Positions 24,011 to 35,500 of a stretch of DNA of 64,000 nt are shown here, piece by piece. Below the pieces are notes generated by a model. That model saw only the letters and a program-made list of their open reading frames with translations, ran no database searches and was not told where the DNA came from. The first letter of the stretch is position 1. Every line of letters begins with the position of its first letter. Source of the DNA: Paralvinella palmiformis (Eukaryota > Annelida > Polychaeta > Terebellida > Alvinellidae); contig JAODUP010001209.1 of assembly GCA_025642065.1 (NCBI GenBank), forward strand, positions 1 to 64,000. Direction: 5' to 3'. Position numbers and translations under genes: made by a program.

Positions 24011-25070
24011 GTATGAAATCCACATAATCTTATCACTACTGACCACTCTTGATGGACCTTTAATATTGGTATTCTCGAAATTGCTGACATCAAATACCTT
24101 CAGAAATAAGCCAGTACCCCTTAACTACCAGCATGGTATTAAAGCCGGAACAATCTCCCATAACTGGACATAATGTTAAGCATTTGCCATTAAAACCTGG
24201 AGCTGAGGTCTGCTTGATTGAAACATGCAATAATTATCTTGAAAATGACCGATTTATGCAAGGTTTGAGCACTTATGGGTTAATACACAAATGTCACCCA
24301 TTGAAGCAGATGCCAGTAAAGCATGGACTTAACCTAGGTGGTAATTAGTTACTTAGAACTTTCCTGCATATGATACAAATTACCACGATTCATATTACAA
24401 ATTTAAGCATCAAATAAAGATGGGATGCAGTAATCAATCAAGCAAAATGACTCAAATAAAAAAAGTAGTTATGAAGGAGTGTCCATCGTTTTAATCTTTT
24501 AATTATCTGGATTAAAAAAGAGGATTTTGCTATAGGTATGGGATGCAAAGCAGGATAAAATTGGCTTATCGGAATCATGATCTTGTAAATTTTATTACAC
24601 AGTTCCAAATATTATGAAAAAAAATGTATTTTTTCGATAATGACGACATATAATTAGCATAATTATTATTATATAATTAGCCAATCACCCAAAATCAACA
24701 CTTGATTATAGTTTCTAGTATTTCTAACAACACAACTGATGAATTTGGATAGCATTTAATTACTTCTTTTGGTGCAAGATTTCCAGTGTTTATCTGGTTC
24801 CTTTGATGTTCGTACCTAACTAACATAAATTAGTATATTTAGGACCATTCCACCACTTCTATTCATCTCTATTTTTAAAACATTATTTCTGGGGTATATC
24901 AGAGGAGATTTCCACAGAAAATCAATGTTTTACAATTAGTGGTGGGTCAAGTCACTGGACTGAATGTCTCGTTTTCGATTGTATTAATCCATTTGACTAG
25001 TTGGACACATATATTTGTCATTTGAGTTACCTTTGCGTTTTTCTGCTTACCTGGATTCCTAAGCGGATGT
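24011..25070. other. No gene seen
   Basis: A 71-codon plus-strand frame (24,133-24,348) lies opposite what could be a further upstream part of the pseudogene, and I do not credit it. The rest is AT-rich and featureless. Confidence 0.45.
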
Positions 25071-25075
25071 ATGAG

Positions 25076-25254
<179 letters not shown>

Positions 25255-25339
25255 AGTTTGCCTCAAGGTGGGTGTAGACAATGAAGGAAAGGAAAGGATC
25301 AACATTGATACGACAAAACTGCACAAATTGATGGTACGA

Positions 25340-25384
25340 GAGATTTAGGGGTAATTACGTATATCCTTCCCAATTCAAATGAGA

Positions 25385-25386
<2 letters not shown>
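25340..25386 (+). repeat. Repeat E, copy 1, left end
   Basis: GTAATTACGTATATCCTTCCCAATTCAAATGAG matches 47,485-47,517 (ATAATTATGTACGACCTTCC, then CAAATGAG). Here it is followed by a (TA)n array. Confidence 0.6.

Positions 25387-25470
<84 letters not shown>
25387..25470. repeat. (TA)n microsatellite
   Basis: About 84 bp of perfect TA interrupting or flanking repeat E. Confidence 0.97.
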
Positions 25471-25475
<5 letters not shown>

Positions 25476-26329
25476 AGAGTAATTATAATTCGTCACTAAT
25501 CCACAGCACTACTCAATTTACCGGTCCTAAGAGCATTTCACTAGTCCTGACTACACCAAATAAAGAATACAATACATAAACTAAAGTTTATTTCATAATG
25601 TGTGATCTTAAACAATTTTGTATTGCCAAATAAATAAACGTAAAGATAAGAAAGTATAAGTCATGGTTTGCTGATCTGGTTTCAACTGCTGAAGCCTGGA
25701 GGAATCTAACTTTAGGTCAATTTTTGTTTCGATTGTTCATTTATAGATGCCCCCAAATCAGCAAGCTGTTCAGATTTGAATTGAATAAGATGTTTCGTAA
25801 CTACCTAGTAGCTTCGACATTCAAATCCAGGTCGTTCATACTGCACTGTCACGTTTTTGAGTGTGGCGCGAAAAGAAATATGGCCGCCTGGACTCCAGTA
25901 GGCTTCAGAGCGCTGAACGGCTGGGGGTACTGTGGTTCATGCGAATGACGGCTTAACCAGAAACAGAAGCGGGATAGGAACCGAACGAACGAGTATGGTG
26001 AATTCATTGAGAAACAAACCTGGCCCGAGGGATACCATAGACGGAATTTCGTGTGATGGTGATGACGACACGCTGCGCTGTTCCCATTGTTAAACATTTT
26101 CCCTCGGCGTGTACAACCCGTTGGCTGTTAAAAACATTTAACTTGGGGATATGTTCAGCAGATTGATAGCTGAAACAGAAAGACTATATCTGGGACATAA
26201 CTTGTAGCTGCAAATGCGATTTTATTCTAGCCAAATAATTGTACTCGCCCGCAGCAAGACTTTTTTATATTAGTTAATATGTTAACAAACAATTGTTAGT
26301 GAAAGTGTTCTGTGGAAAACTTCTGCAGT
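25471..26329. other. No gene seen; GC-richer patch at 25,840-26,140
   Basis: The stretch 25,840-26,140 is visibly richer in G, C and CpG (GTGTGGCGCGAAAAG, GAACGGCTGGGGGTACTG, CACGCTGCGCTG) than anything around it. It has overlapping open frames on both strands (25,724-25,948 plus; 26,097-25,849 minus). No family is recognised. It may be foreign to repeat E, whose two parts it separates. Confidence 0.45.
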
Positions 26330-26700
26330 TGTTGTTATTCTAACTGTGGTTATCTATTGTTGGTGTTGTTGTTATCGATATTTTGTTTCACCTTTTACTA
26401 AAAATCCATACTAATTTCAGATGAAACTAAATTTTAAATAACCTTTTTGGCAGAAGACCAAATGAAAGCCAACATAATGAAAGTTAATAGTCATTAACAT
26501 TTAGTACAATATGTTACTGGACAAAATAATCAATTTGGTTTAGTCATTACCCATCATGTTATTAGATAGGGTGAAAAACTAATTATTCCTATTTGTCTAT
26601 ATGAAACCTTTATATTAGTCAAAATTTAATGACGCTAATAACTGAAAATCAAATATTTAATTATTTATTTGATTCCACCATCAGAGATTTATATACCAAT
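26330..26700 (+). repeat. Repeat E, copy 1, main part
   Basis: Aligns with 47,640-48,225: ATCCATACTAATTTCAGAT, GCAGAAGACxAAATGAAAG, ATCAATTTGGTTT, AAACCTTTATATTAGTC and TTTAATTATTTATTTG in the same order. An inverted partial copy is at 61.17-61.35 kb. It is non-coding and unclassified. Confidence 0.85.
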
Positions 26701-27143
26701 ATGATAATATATGCTATTACTTCTTAGTATGCGATACAACTCGGCATCTTGTATGATATGACGTGACCTGACTTGACTTGACAGTATATTATCTAGCTGT
26801 ATTGAACGTAACGTGAAACAATATTTGGACTAATTTATTTGAGATGACATGATTCATTTAAAATACAAACTGATATTATATTCCATTACTAACAAATTAA
26901 ATAGTTTAGACATTCTATGGAAATTAATTATTGTTTTCATTGGAAAAGGTCACGTGTGTGTTTGCGCGTGCGCTTATGCGCTACCATCTAAGACAGATAC
27001 TACATTTACTTATTTATCAACCTACTTAGAATATACTAATAACCATTAACAACCCAGCCTGAAAGTAGTATTATGAAGAGCAACTATATTTGTACGATAT
27101 CATAACATTCATAATGCATACACACAGACACATACATGCGCAC

Positions 27144-27145
<2 letters not shown>
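26701..27145. other. No gene seen
   Basis: AT-rich, with only short chance open frames. Confidence 0.5.
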
Positions 27146-27147
<2 letters not shown>

Positions 27148-27206
<59 letters not shown>

Positions 27207-27209
27207 CAG

Positions 27210-27278
<69 letters not shown>
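27148..27278. repeat. Compound (GA)n-(CA)n-(TA)n microsatellite
   Basis: GA to about 27,202, then CA to about 27,238, then TA to 27,278, each run perfect or nearly so. Confidence 0.97.
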
Positions 27279-27282
<4 letters not shown>

Positions 27283-27543
27283 GCCCAATCAATGAATTGT
27301 TTGAGCTTGAAATCTTACTCGTTTAGTTATACGAATCAGTGGCTTTCTATCTCAGACTAATATTAATCTCTTTAGAAATGTTTAGCTGACGCCGTATTTT
27401 ATTTATTTATTTTAGTTTCTAACAATGATTTAGTCTGTAAATATAACACCAGAAATATAAAGTAATATATTTGCAAGAAATATGACTTTAAAAGCATATC
27501 GTTGTTAAAGTAATAAATATCAAATGGAATACAAGGTCATAGA
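27279..27543. other. No gene seen
   Basis: Short AT-rich interval between two simple-repeat arrays. Confidence 0.5.
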
Positions 27544-27715
27544 TACTACTACCACTACAATTACTTTTACTACTACTACTACTACTACTACTACTTTTAC
27601 TACTATTACTTCTACTACTACTACTATTACAAATACCAATAATAATAATACTATTACAACTACTATTATAACTACTAATTCTACATCTACTACTACTATT
27701 GCTACTACTAAATTT
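27544..27715. repeat. Degenerate (ACT)n/(ATT)n trinucleotide array
   Basis: About 170 bp of ACT, with AAT and TTT variants. It lies at the left edge of G5 copy 3 and explains the threonine-rich and valine-rich open frames across it. Confidence 0.93.
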
Positions 27716-27724
27716 TGTACTTCT

Positions 27725-29300
27725 GACATGGATCGAATACACCATTTATTCCCTGTCTTGCGTTTATTTGTGGATATTCTGCAAATCACAGATTTCTTAT
27801 TCCTCTTCCTGCCATTGGCTTTTTCCATAAATTTGAATAGCAGTACTATGTGACGGTAATAATGTTGATATAATCAGGAATTTACTCCGAGTTAGACATA
27901 TGTATAATATAAAACTCATTAGTACACACTGTACCCATACATTCAATGAAAAAATGTATTGACAAGGATATTGGGCTCTGAATTGTCTATATATCTAGTC
28001 CTATATACTGTCACTATAAAATCCTCAAAATACAGTTCCAAGCAGGAATTATTTCTTATGGCTCTTAAGCCAGTGATGCTCGCTTGTCTTGGACTGATGT
28101 TAGCAATAAGATTGTTAGAAAGGTTACAGCCGCACCACGAATATGGATCCCTTGATCTTGATGCATCGTCACTCAATTGTCTGAGGATAACTGAAATGTA
28201 TTGACCGTGCCTGGAATATGCTATCTGGCTCAGCTTAACGAAGTATGGCATCAGTCCTTTTGTTTCTAAATTATAATTGCTAATGGGATATTCATTTGTT
28301 TATTGTAAGTTGAACAATTTATGGTGTATCATAAGAAGGACGCTTTATAAATTCAAAGTAATTGGGTTTATCATTTGTTTCATTTGTTGACAGGGTAACT
28401 TGTGTCCATTATCTATACCACGTCGTGTATTAGAGATCTGGGATCAATGGAACGTAGGCAACGTAAAGAGCTGTTTTACCTTATGTTAATTTATTATGTT
28501 ATGATACCTTTTGTTGTGTAAAAAATCATATTATGTATAATAATATTGTTTACATTGTTATACATCACATCATATTATTTGTGTATGACATATTGTGTAG
28601 TGGAGGGTCATACGAGTTGATACTACACATTCTTGTCAAGACTTGACATATCATGTCGAATCACATTGTGTCATATAACATCATGTCATATCGTATTATG
28701 TTATATTATTCTGTAAAATAATGTGTTGTAATTTATATTTAGTTTTGTAACATGTCGTATTAAATTGTATTGTGTATTATCCTATTCTTCTTTACTGGTT
28801 TGTATTTTACGATATTTCTTATTGTTGGTTTTAGTTTTTGCAAAATGTATGGGAAGTACTAATTTAATAAACAATACCTGTACTAGATATTATATTTCCG
28901 TTGTGCATGATAACTAATATGACAGTTAAAGTTAACTTGAAAAACCTGTTGATTTGAATGTCTCCTATTGCAACATTAATTCCAAATTTTAGTCATTACT
29001 GTGATATATCTTTCACTTCAAGGTAACCCTTTGTTATCATTTCTAATTAAAAACGTTTGAACTATCAGTTATCCTTTGTGTCAATTAATTATATAGCAAA
29101 AAAAAACGAATCTAGTATGTGTTACTTGCACTCTATACAACAATACTATCTAGATCGTATTGTAAGTAACTATAAATAATTGTGGTGTAATATTAACGTT
29201 TCCATTATACAACGTGTCCTACTATTTGTATGACTAAATATTTTTTGTATTTACATCTCAGTTGTGAATACTTGCCTGCGATTATTTGCCAACATGAGAT
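27725..29300 (+). repeat. G5 composite repeat, copy 3 (right half)
   Basis: Begins with TTATTCCTCTTCCTGCCATTGGC, matching TTGTTCCTCTTCTTGCAATTGGC at 51,922. Block B (27.95-28.45 kb) shares CAGTGATGCTCGCTTGTCTTGGACTG and ATGCTATCTGGCT with copy 4. Block C is TATG-rich and block D shares GTAACTATAAATA with 22.17 kb. It is the best match to copy 4 (51.84-53.35 kb) over the whole length. Confidence 0.85.
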
Positions 29301-29319
29301 AAAACTTAGTATTGGTGTG

Positions 29320-29437
29320 TATGAGTGGGTGTATGTTTATGAATGTGGGTGTGTGTTTGGGGGTTATTGCTAATTTATATACTACTACTACTACTACTAC
29401 CACCATTACTATTACTACTACCTACTACTACTACTAC

Positions 29438-29495
<58 letters not shown>
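29320..29495. repeat. G5 tail: GT-rich, then (ACT)n, then (AAT)n
   Basis: GT-rich 29,320-29,360, ACT runs 29,381-29,436, AAT 29,437-29,495. The same series follows copies 4 and 5. Confidence 0.93.
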
Positions 29496-29496
<1 letters not shown>

Positions 29497-30695
29497 TCAG
29501 CGTAAGGAGCTATTCGAACCGTTCTACGTTTAACCTCGTAAGAGCATTTATTGGCATCTAAATATTTGAATTCATAGCTGAAACAAAAGTGACCTAAAAT
29601 TAAATGCTGAAGCTTTAATGAATCTGTTAATGATACAACGAATTTAGCATTATCTTTTCATATCGGTGCATGCCCACTTATGTAAATCTAACCCTATCTC
29701 GTCTGGACTTCATGTCACCGTTTTATCGTTTATTAATTATTCCTAGCAATCTGACACTATTTTTTCATGTCAGTATGTTTTAACTACTTCTGAATAATAT
29801 GATGCCTGCCGCTTGCTGTATCACGCTGCGTATGTTTCCGGGAACTGTGTGAAGCCTCTCTATCATTACTAACGGCTTGGTAAATGCCGAAGTTTACGGA
29901 GAACGGGGGAAATCTGTATACTGTACAATATCTGTTAGTATTGCTTAACACGACTCTACATTGATTGTATTTGTTCATTTGATTATCTTTATCAACGTTG
30001 TCCCAATATTGCAGTCAGTGTGTGTGTGTGTCTGTCTGTCTGTGTGTATTTTGTGTATTTGTCTCCCTCTCTCTCCCTCTCACCCCCTCATTATGTCTGT
30101 GTGTGTGCCGCACGCGCGCGTGTGTGTATTTGTCTGTGGTGGTATTGTTATATTATTGTTTTTATCGTGTTTATACTATTAGGCAAATAAATATACACAA
30201 TTGCAAACGAACAGTAATAATAGTATTTTACCTGGTGGGCTAACATGTAGCATGATATCAGTACAATGCTCTCTGAGTGGGTGCAACTTAAACCTAGTCG
30301 TTTAAGTGGGCAATTAGCTGTTTTAATGTTTTATTTCTAAATTAATTTATTACTGCTAAACGAGTATCTTTTCCATGATGAAGACCATATAAAGGACATT
30401 CTACATATTATATCTCAAATTAAAATTCAAGCTAAAATTAAACAAATAATTACACAGTTATTTAACAGACAGAAAATCCTTCATTACAAAAACAACTGGT
30501 ATAACAACGACCAATAGTTATTCTCCTTTACAAAATGTTCCATTTTTTCTGTTTGGTGTAAGGTCATGACATGAAGGTCAACATTACATGGCATTGCCGT
30601 CATTAGATGACGTAAAGGGCAGCTCCAATCAGAGTTGATATCGGAATTCTCATAAACAAGTGACACCTTCACCTCAATATAAACATACCTGAGCA
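29496..30695. other. No gene seen; decayed GT/CT tract at 30,015-30,140
   Basis: The first ~30 bp after the AAT array (GGAGCTATTCGAACCG) recalls the 3' end of the L2-like element at 44.35 kb, so the AAT array may be a LINE tail. The rest has no supported gene. Confidence 0.45.
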
Positions 30696-30696
30696 A

Positions 30697-30697
<1 letters not shown>

Positions 30698-30751
<54 letters not shown>
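30698..30751. repeat. (TA)n microsatellite
   Basis: About 54 bp of perfect TA. Confidence 0.97.
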
Positions 30752-30753
<2 letters not shown>

Positions 30754-31120
30754 AAATTCAATGGAAATTAAGGATATTGACAATACTTCCTGCCACGGAC
30801 TCTTGAGTTATAAGACTACAATCAATTAAAAAGGTTCACGAAAATATTATGACATTCAGTAGAAATAACTAATAATTTGTAATTGATAAATTGACTATCG
30901 GCCCTACATTAGAAGATAACGTGACTGGCTTGATCATCTTCACCTAAGGATGTTTCCCTTAATACACACACACTTGGAAATCCACATACAGTTCTGAACT
31001 TAAAACTGAATTCTAAACGTTTATTGCAGCTTCGTTACCGATTAGACCATATACATAGTAAACGTATAGATTAAATAATATTTTAACGAATTTTGACATA
31101 GAATTGTGTAGTGATTATTA
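30752..31120. other. No gene seen
   Basis: AT-rich interval without a supported feature. Confidence 0.5.
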
Positions 31121-31121
31121 A

Positions 31122-31380
31122 AATTATTATTATTAGTAGTAGTAGTAGTAGTAGTTATTGTTGTTGTTGTTGTAGTTGTAGTAGGTGTAATAGTAGTAGT
31201 AGTAGTGGTAGTAGTAGTAGTAGTAGTAGTAGCTGTATTAGTATTAGTATTAGTAATTGACGTAGTAGTAGTAGTAGTAGTAACAGTATTAGTATTAGTA
31301 ATTAAAGTAGTAGTAGTAATAGTAGTAGTAATAATAGTAGTAGTAATAGTAGCAGCAATAGTAGTAGTAATCGTAGTATT
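31122..31380. repeat. (TAG)n/(TTA)n trinucleotide array
   Basis: About 260 bp dominated by TAG, with TTG, TAA and TAT variants. It resembles the trinucleotide tail of G5 copy 5 at 57.26-57.37 kb in composition, but no G5 body is seen next to it. Confidence 0.93.
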
Positions 31381-31465
31381 GGTTAAAATATATTATGTAA
31401 TCAGAGAAATAAGGAATTATAAAAGTAATATCAATTTGTTGCAGGTAATCATAAGTAATTAGTAT

Positions 31466-31572
31466 TAAATATATATATATATAGGTATATATATATATAT
31501 ATAATTATATAGTATATATATATATGAATATATATATATATATATATCAATTTTTATAATAACATTAATGAT

Positions 31573-31637
<65 letters not shown>

Positions 31638-31690
31638 AAGAAAATAATATAGAGAGAGAGAAAAAAAAGAGAGAAAGAGAGAGAGAGAGC
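31466..31690. repeat. Interrupted (TA)n, then (GA)n
   Basis: Several TA runs between 31,466 and 31,635 separated by short non-repeat words, then GA-rich sequence at 31,650-31,690. Confidence 0.93.
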
Positions 31691-32185
31691 CATCATTTCA
31701 AGCTAGCCTATATTAACCGTTTATAGTTCACGGTGCAGAACTGGTCAACACTCATACATTATTTAGGTGATGATCCATCTGTACTGAAAATAATTGTCGT
31801 AAATGTTATTATACACTTCCATGAAAGCAAATTAAAAATCTGATTTGCATATTTTAATAACAGATTACCATTTTGTGTCAGTGACAAGCATCATTTTGTC
31901 ACATGTTAAAAGCTATTATATGAAGTTTATAAAAACTAGACCATAGAAAGATGTGGATATAATCGAAGCTTATGAATATTCAAGAACACATTAATCACAA
32001 CTGATGTTAAAGGCGATGAAAAGGATCGATATCCTTTCTCGGTGAATGAAGATGAATAAATCACGGTTTCTAGAAAATATTCTTTATCAATAATGCAGGA
32101 TAGACTTATATATCATTATAACAGACGTCGGCTCCCCACATGTACGTGATAGATAGACTGACTGTCAATCAGGCATATATAAATT
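31691..32185. other. No gene seen
   Basis: AT-rich interval without a supported feature. Confidence 0.5.
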
Positions 32186-32580
32186 GGCTGTCACTCACTC
32201 ATTCACTCATTCACTCACTCACTCAATCAATCAATCACTCAACATCTCAACCACCCAGCCACCCACTCACTCACTAACTCACCCACTCTCACATCCACTC
32301 AATCACTAACTCACCCACTCACTGAGATAATCAATTAATCAATCAATTAATTAATAATTCAATCAATCAACCAATCAATCCATCACCTACTCTCACACTC
32401 CACCACTTCTCGGTTCACTCCCCCCATCAATCAGTCACACGAGCGAACGAACGAGTGGATGATTGATTGATTGATTGAGTGAGTGAGTGAGTGAGTGAGT
32501 GAGTCAGTCAGTCAGTCAGTCAGTCAGTCAGTCAGTCAGTCAGTCAGTCAGTCAGTCAGTCACTCAGTCAGTCAGTGAGC
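32186..32580. repeat. Tetranucleotide array that switches strand
   Basis: From about 32,186 to 32,430 the array is CACT/CAAT (variants of TCAC). After a short junction it becomes GATT/GAGT and then GTCA (TCAG) to about 32,575. The left half is broadly complementary to the first part of the right half, giving a long imperfect inverted repeat. Confidence 0.93.
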
Positions 32581-32686
32581 ATTCATCAATAACAAACATT
32601 AATCAGTTTTTTGCCCTTAACAGAATCGTTATAACCATCAGATCTCCATAACATTATTTTCAGTACTTCCAGACTCTGACTTACAA

Positions 32687-32863
<177 letters not shown>

Positions 32864-32869
32864 TCACCC

Positions 32870-32922
32870 AATATATACATGTATATATACATGTATATAC
32901 ATGTATATACCATATATGTACC
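32870..32922. repeat. Short tandem repeat of TATATACATG
   Basis: Four consecutive copies of a ~14-bp TATATACATGTA unit between about 32,872 and 32,912. Confidence 0.8.
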
Positions 32923-32974
32923 TGTGCAAACTCGATACATCCGTGTTCAAGTATGTACAGATTTTAAAATCACA

Positions 32975-33235
32975 TTATATACCAATTGACGTTAACTCAT
33001 TATTCATCTTCCGACATTCATATCCCTAAAATGTTTTTTGAAAGAACTGAGTCAGTTTAATGTTATATCTCAAGATTTCTCAAAAGTCAATATATTCTGG
33101 ACGTATATCTACCAAAAACGTAGTTTAACACCTTGATACTCGCTGTTGACTAATATATTCATCATAGACAATATTAATCTGCATAGTTACGTTATTACAC
33201 TAGATATATAATAATACCTATATACAACGCTTCTG
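32975..33235 (+). repeat. G5 block A, partial copy
   Basis: CATTATTCATCTTCCGACATTCATAT, GTCAGTTTAATGTTATxTxTCAAGAT and CACCTTGATACTCGCTGTTGAC align with 9,700-9,860 and 18,955-19,115. Only about 260 bp of G5 is present. Confidence 0.75.
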
Positions 33236-33250
33236 TATAGATGACTTATT

Positions 33251-33276
33251 GTTATTATTATTATTATTATTATTAC
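33251..33276. repeat. Short (TTA)n
   Basis: Eight to nine TTA units. Confidence 0.9.
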
Positions 33277-33279
33277 TAG

Positions 33280-34215
33280 GCTTGTCAGATTATACTTATC
33301 TTTGCATCTATTCCATCTGAAAAATACAATGAGATATAAAGTAAAGCAGGTTCTTAAACTACACACAATACAGGTTGTTAATTTTATTAGTACAATAATA
33401 TATCTGAGAGACGACCTTCCACTCATCACGCGCAGGGAACATTTGGCAAGATTGGCTCAGGTAATTCAAATCTTCCAGGATTTTCTTCTAATAGTAAGAG
33501 GTGTGAAATTAAATTTCGAACGTTTCGCGACAAAGAACGGTTAGACAGCATATACCTGAGATCTATAGAGATCCCGACTACTTGCATAGATCCAGACCTC
33601 GTCATGAAATGGGTCTAATATTTTCTGCTCTTAAATACCTCTCCAAAATAAAGTTTTGGATGTGTATTTGTTGAACATTAAAGAAACTAATGACGTTGAC
33701 TAACTGACCATTGCCACTAATTGGTCTCAATATGTTCCCACTGGGATGGGGAGGGGGCGTGTGGTTGGATAAAATAAATCCGAGGTACTATATGGAAAAG
33801 GATTAAAGACATTAGCATAACGCTCGTGATAGGTTACACATCAAAGTACATTCAATTTAATTACATATTTATTTAATATACAGCCTACCATTTATGAAAT
33901 ACCCTGAGAAGACGTTCAAATTCTAATTAACAAATAACTATGTTTAAAACAATTCAAGTAATTTATTTTTAAAAATGCCGGTATTCAACTAATAAATGGC
34001 GATGCAATGCCTTATTCTAGTTTTATCATTCAAGGTAATACCAAATGCATATCATTTATCTCCAGACAATGTGGAACTCTGCGGAAAGCCATTCCCCAGG
34101 TGGCAGCACCTGAGACCCGGTCCAAATGCTTCACTTCCGGTCAAGTCTGGGCAAACGAAAATGGGTGTCTTATGCGTGAATACTTTTGACCAAATTACTT
34201 ATTAGAAAGCCTTCC
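33280..34215. other. No gene seen
   Basis: No recognised protein. Short frames at 33,302-33,544 and 33,996-34,205 have no family resemblance. The second lies just upstream of the THAP relic and could contain decayed 5' sequence of that element. Confidence 0.4.
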
Positions 34216-34221
34216 AATCAG

Positions 34222-35500
34222 AGTTGTGTGCCAATATTGTATAACGTTGGAGGCCATCAATTCCCTCACGGTGACCCGAAGAGATACAGTGCGTGGGTGA
34301 ATGCTTTACGACGTGTTTAGCCGAAGGGCAAAGACCCCAGGAAGAACAGCGATGACAGTTGTGTGCTGTGACACTGACAGTATGAGCATTTTGTTGCAAC
34401 AAACTACTTTATAAAAACCATACACGGTGAGTTATTGGTTTTGTAATGCCATATCGATGCCCTGTTATCCAATTATGGTGTATTACTAGATAATACAATC
34501 CTGGAATGAAGCAATATATTATTTTTCTAGCATCAAACCTGAACTATTTCTGATAAAATGCATATGTATTTTAGGCCTATTCGTGGCTATTGCTATATCC
34601 GATATTGTATCTGTTAGGATATTGTATCTGCTGAACCTATGACTTAAACAATGACATTTTGTTGAATTTAGCATCATTTTTCATTTCAGGAATGAATGAA
34701 GCCTTTACAGAAATGCTTGGAGTCAGATGCCATTTCAACATAGTTTATTTGGAATTGAAAATCGTCAGATACAGACATGGCTATAGTACAGAGAGCAGCG
34801 AAAAGGTGTAGATTAACTTGAGAAAATTCTGTAACATATGTTGCTAGCGATACAGAGGTGGGGGCCATTGAGGAGGTAACGGCTGAGGCTGATACCATTG
34901 AGGAGCCAGAAGATAAAACAGTGACTTTGAGTTCTCAGACATATCAGAGAGGTGTGACAAAGACAAGTGATACTGGGAGTGATTCCATCAAAATACCCTT
35001 GTTTTCCCTCAGAATGTTTATAGGGGATAATGATGCCATCCACTATTATACAGGCTTGGAGACATATGAGACGTTACTGTTTGTACTGAGTACACTAGGA
35101 CCTGAAGCGCATGTCCGGAATTATATGAATGGAACCATATCCCAGACAGAAGTTGTTGATCTGTTTTTCCTGGTTCTCATGAAACTTAGATGATATACAA
35201 CAAATTTTGAACTATCGAGGCTCTTTAACATATCCGAGTCAGATGTATACAACATTTTTGTACATGGACCCGCTTCACTTCATTGCAGTGGATAGAGGTA
35301 TATCTATTTTCTGACTGTGATGTCGTACATTTCTTTGCACCAAATGGTTTCAAAGCCAAATTTGCTACAACAAGAGTAATTCTTGACGGTACTGAATGCC
35401 TGATAAAGAAACCATCATCCCTCTTCATGCATCATACACATGCAAGTTTTTTTAATGAATTTGTAATACTGGGTGATGATGTATTTGCTATATATTGTTA
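34222..35500 (+). pseudogene. THAP-domain plus DDE_Tnp_4-type transposase relic, with intron
   Basis: The first exon (to 34,426) encodes a decayed THAP zinc finger, normally C2CH: SCVPILYN, then GHQFPHGDPKRYSAWVNALRRV split over two motifs, an in-frame stop, and QYEHFVATNYF. The last matches the usual C-x2-HF end with Cys changed to Tyr. The second exon continues in phase from 34,690. From 34,858 it encodes an acidic linker and then IHYYTGLETYETL, LSTLGPEAHV and VDLFFLVLMKLR, which fit the helix-turn-helix region before DDE_Tnp_4 domains. After a TGA comes FELSRLFNISESDVYNIFV, then a one-base frameshift and KFATTRVILDGTEC, holding the first catalytic Asp (ILDGTE). Sequence ends soon after, so the rest of the catalytic core is missing. 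ISL2EU/PIF-Harbinger-like elements combine THAP and this domain (family knowledge). The exact superfamily is inference. Confidence 0.8.
34427..34689 (+). other. Predicted spliceosomal intron in transposase relic
   Basis: Donor CACG|GTGAGT and acceptor TTTTTCATTTCAG|GA bound a 263-bp AT-rich stretch. Removing it joins the THAP exon to the next exon without changing frame: one base of the split codon lies before the intron and two after. Confidence 0.65.

Noticed and set aside
34202..34402. 66-codon minus-strand open frame
   Set aside because: It is the shadow of the THAP exon on the plus strand, which has recognisable motifs.
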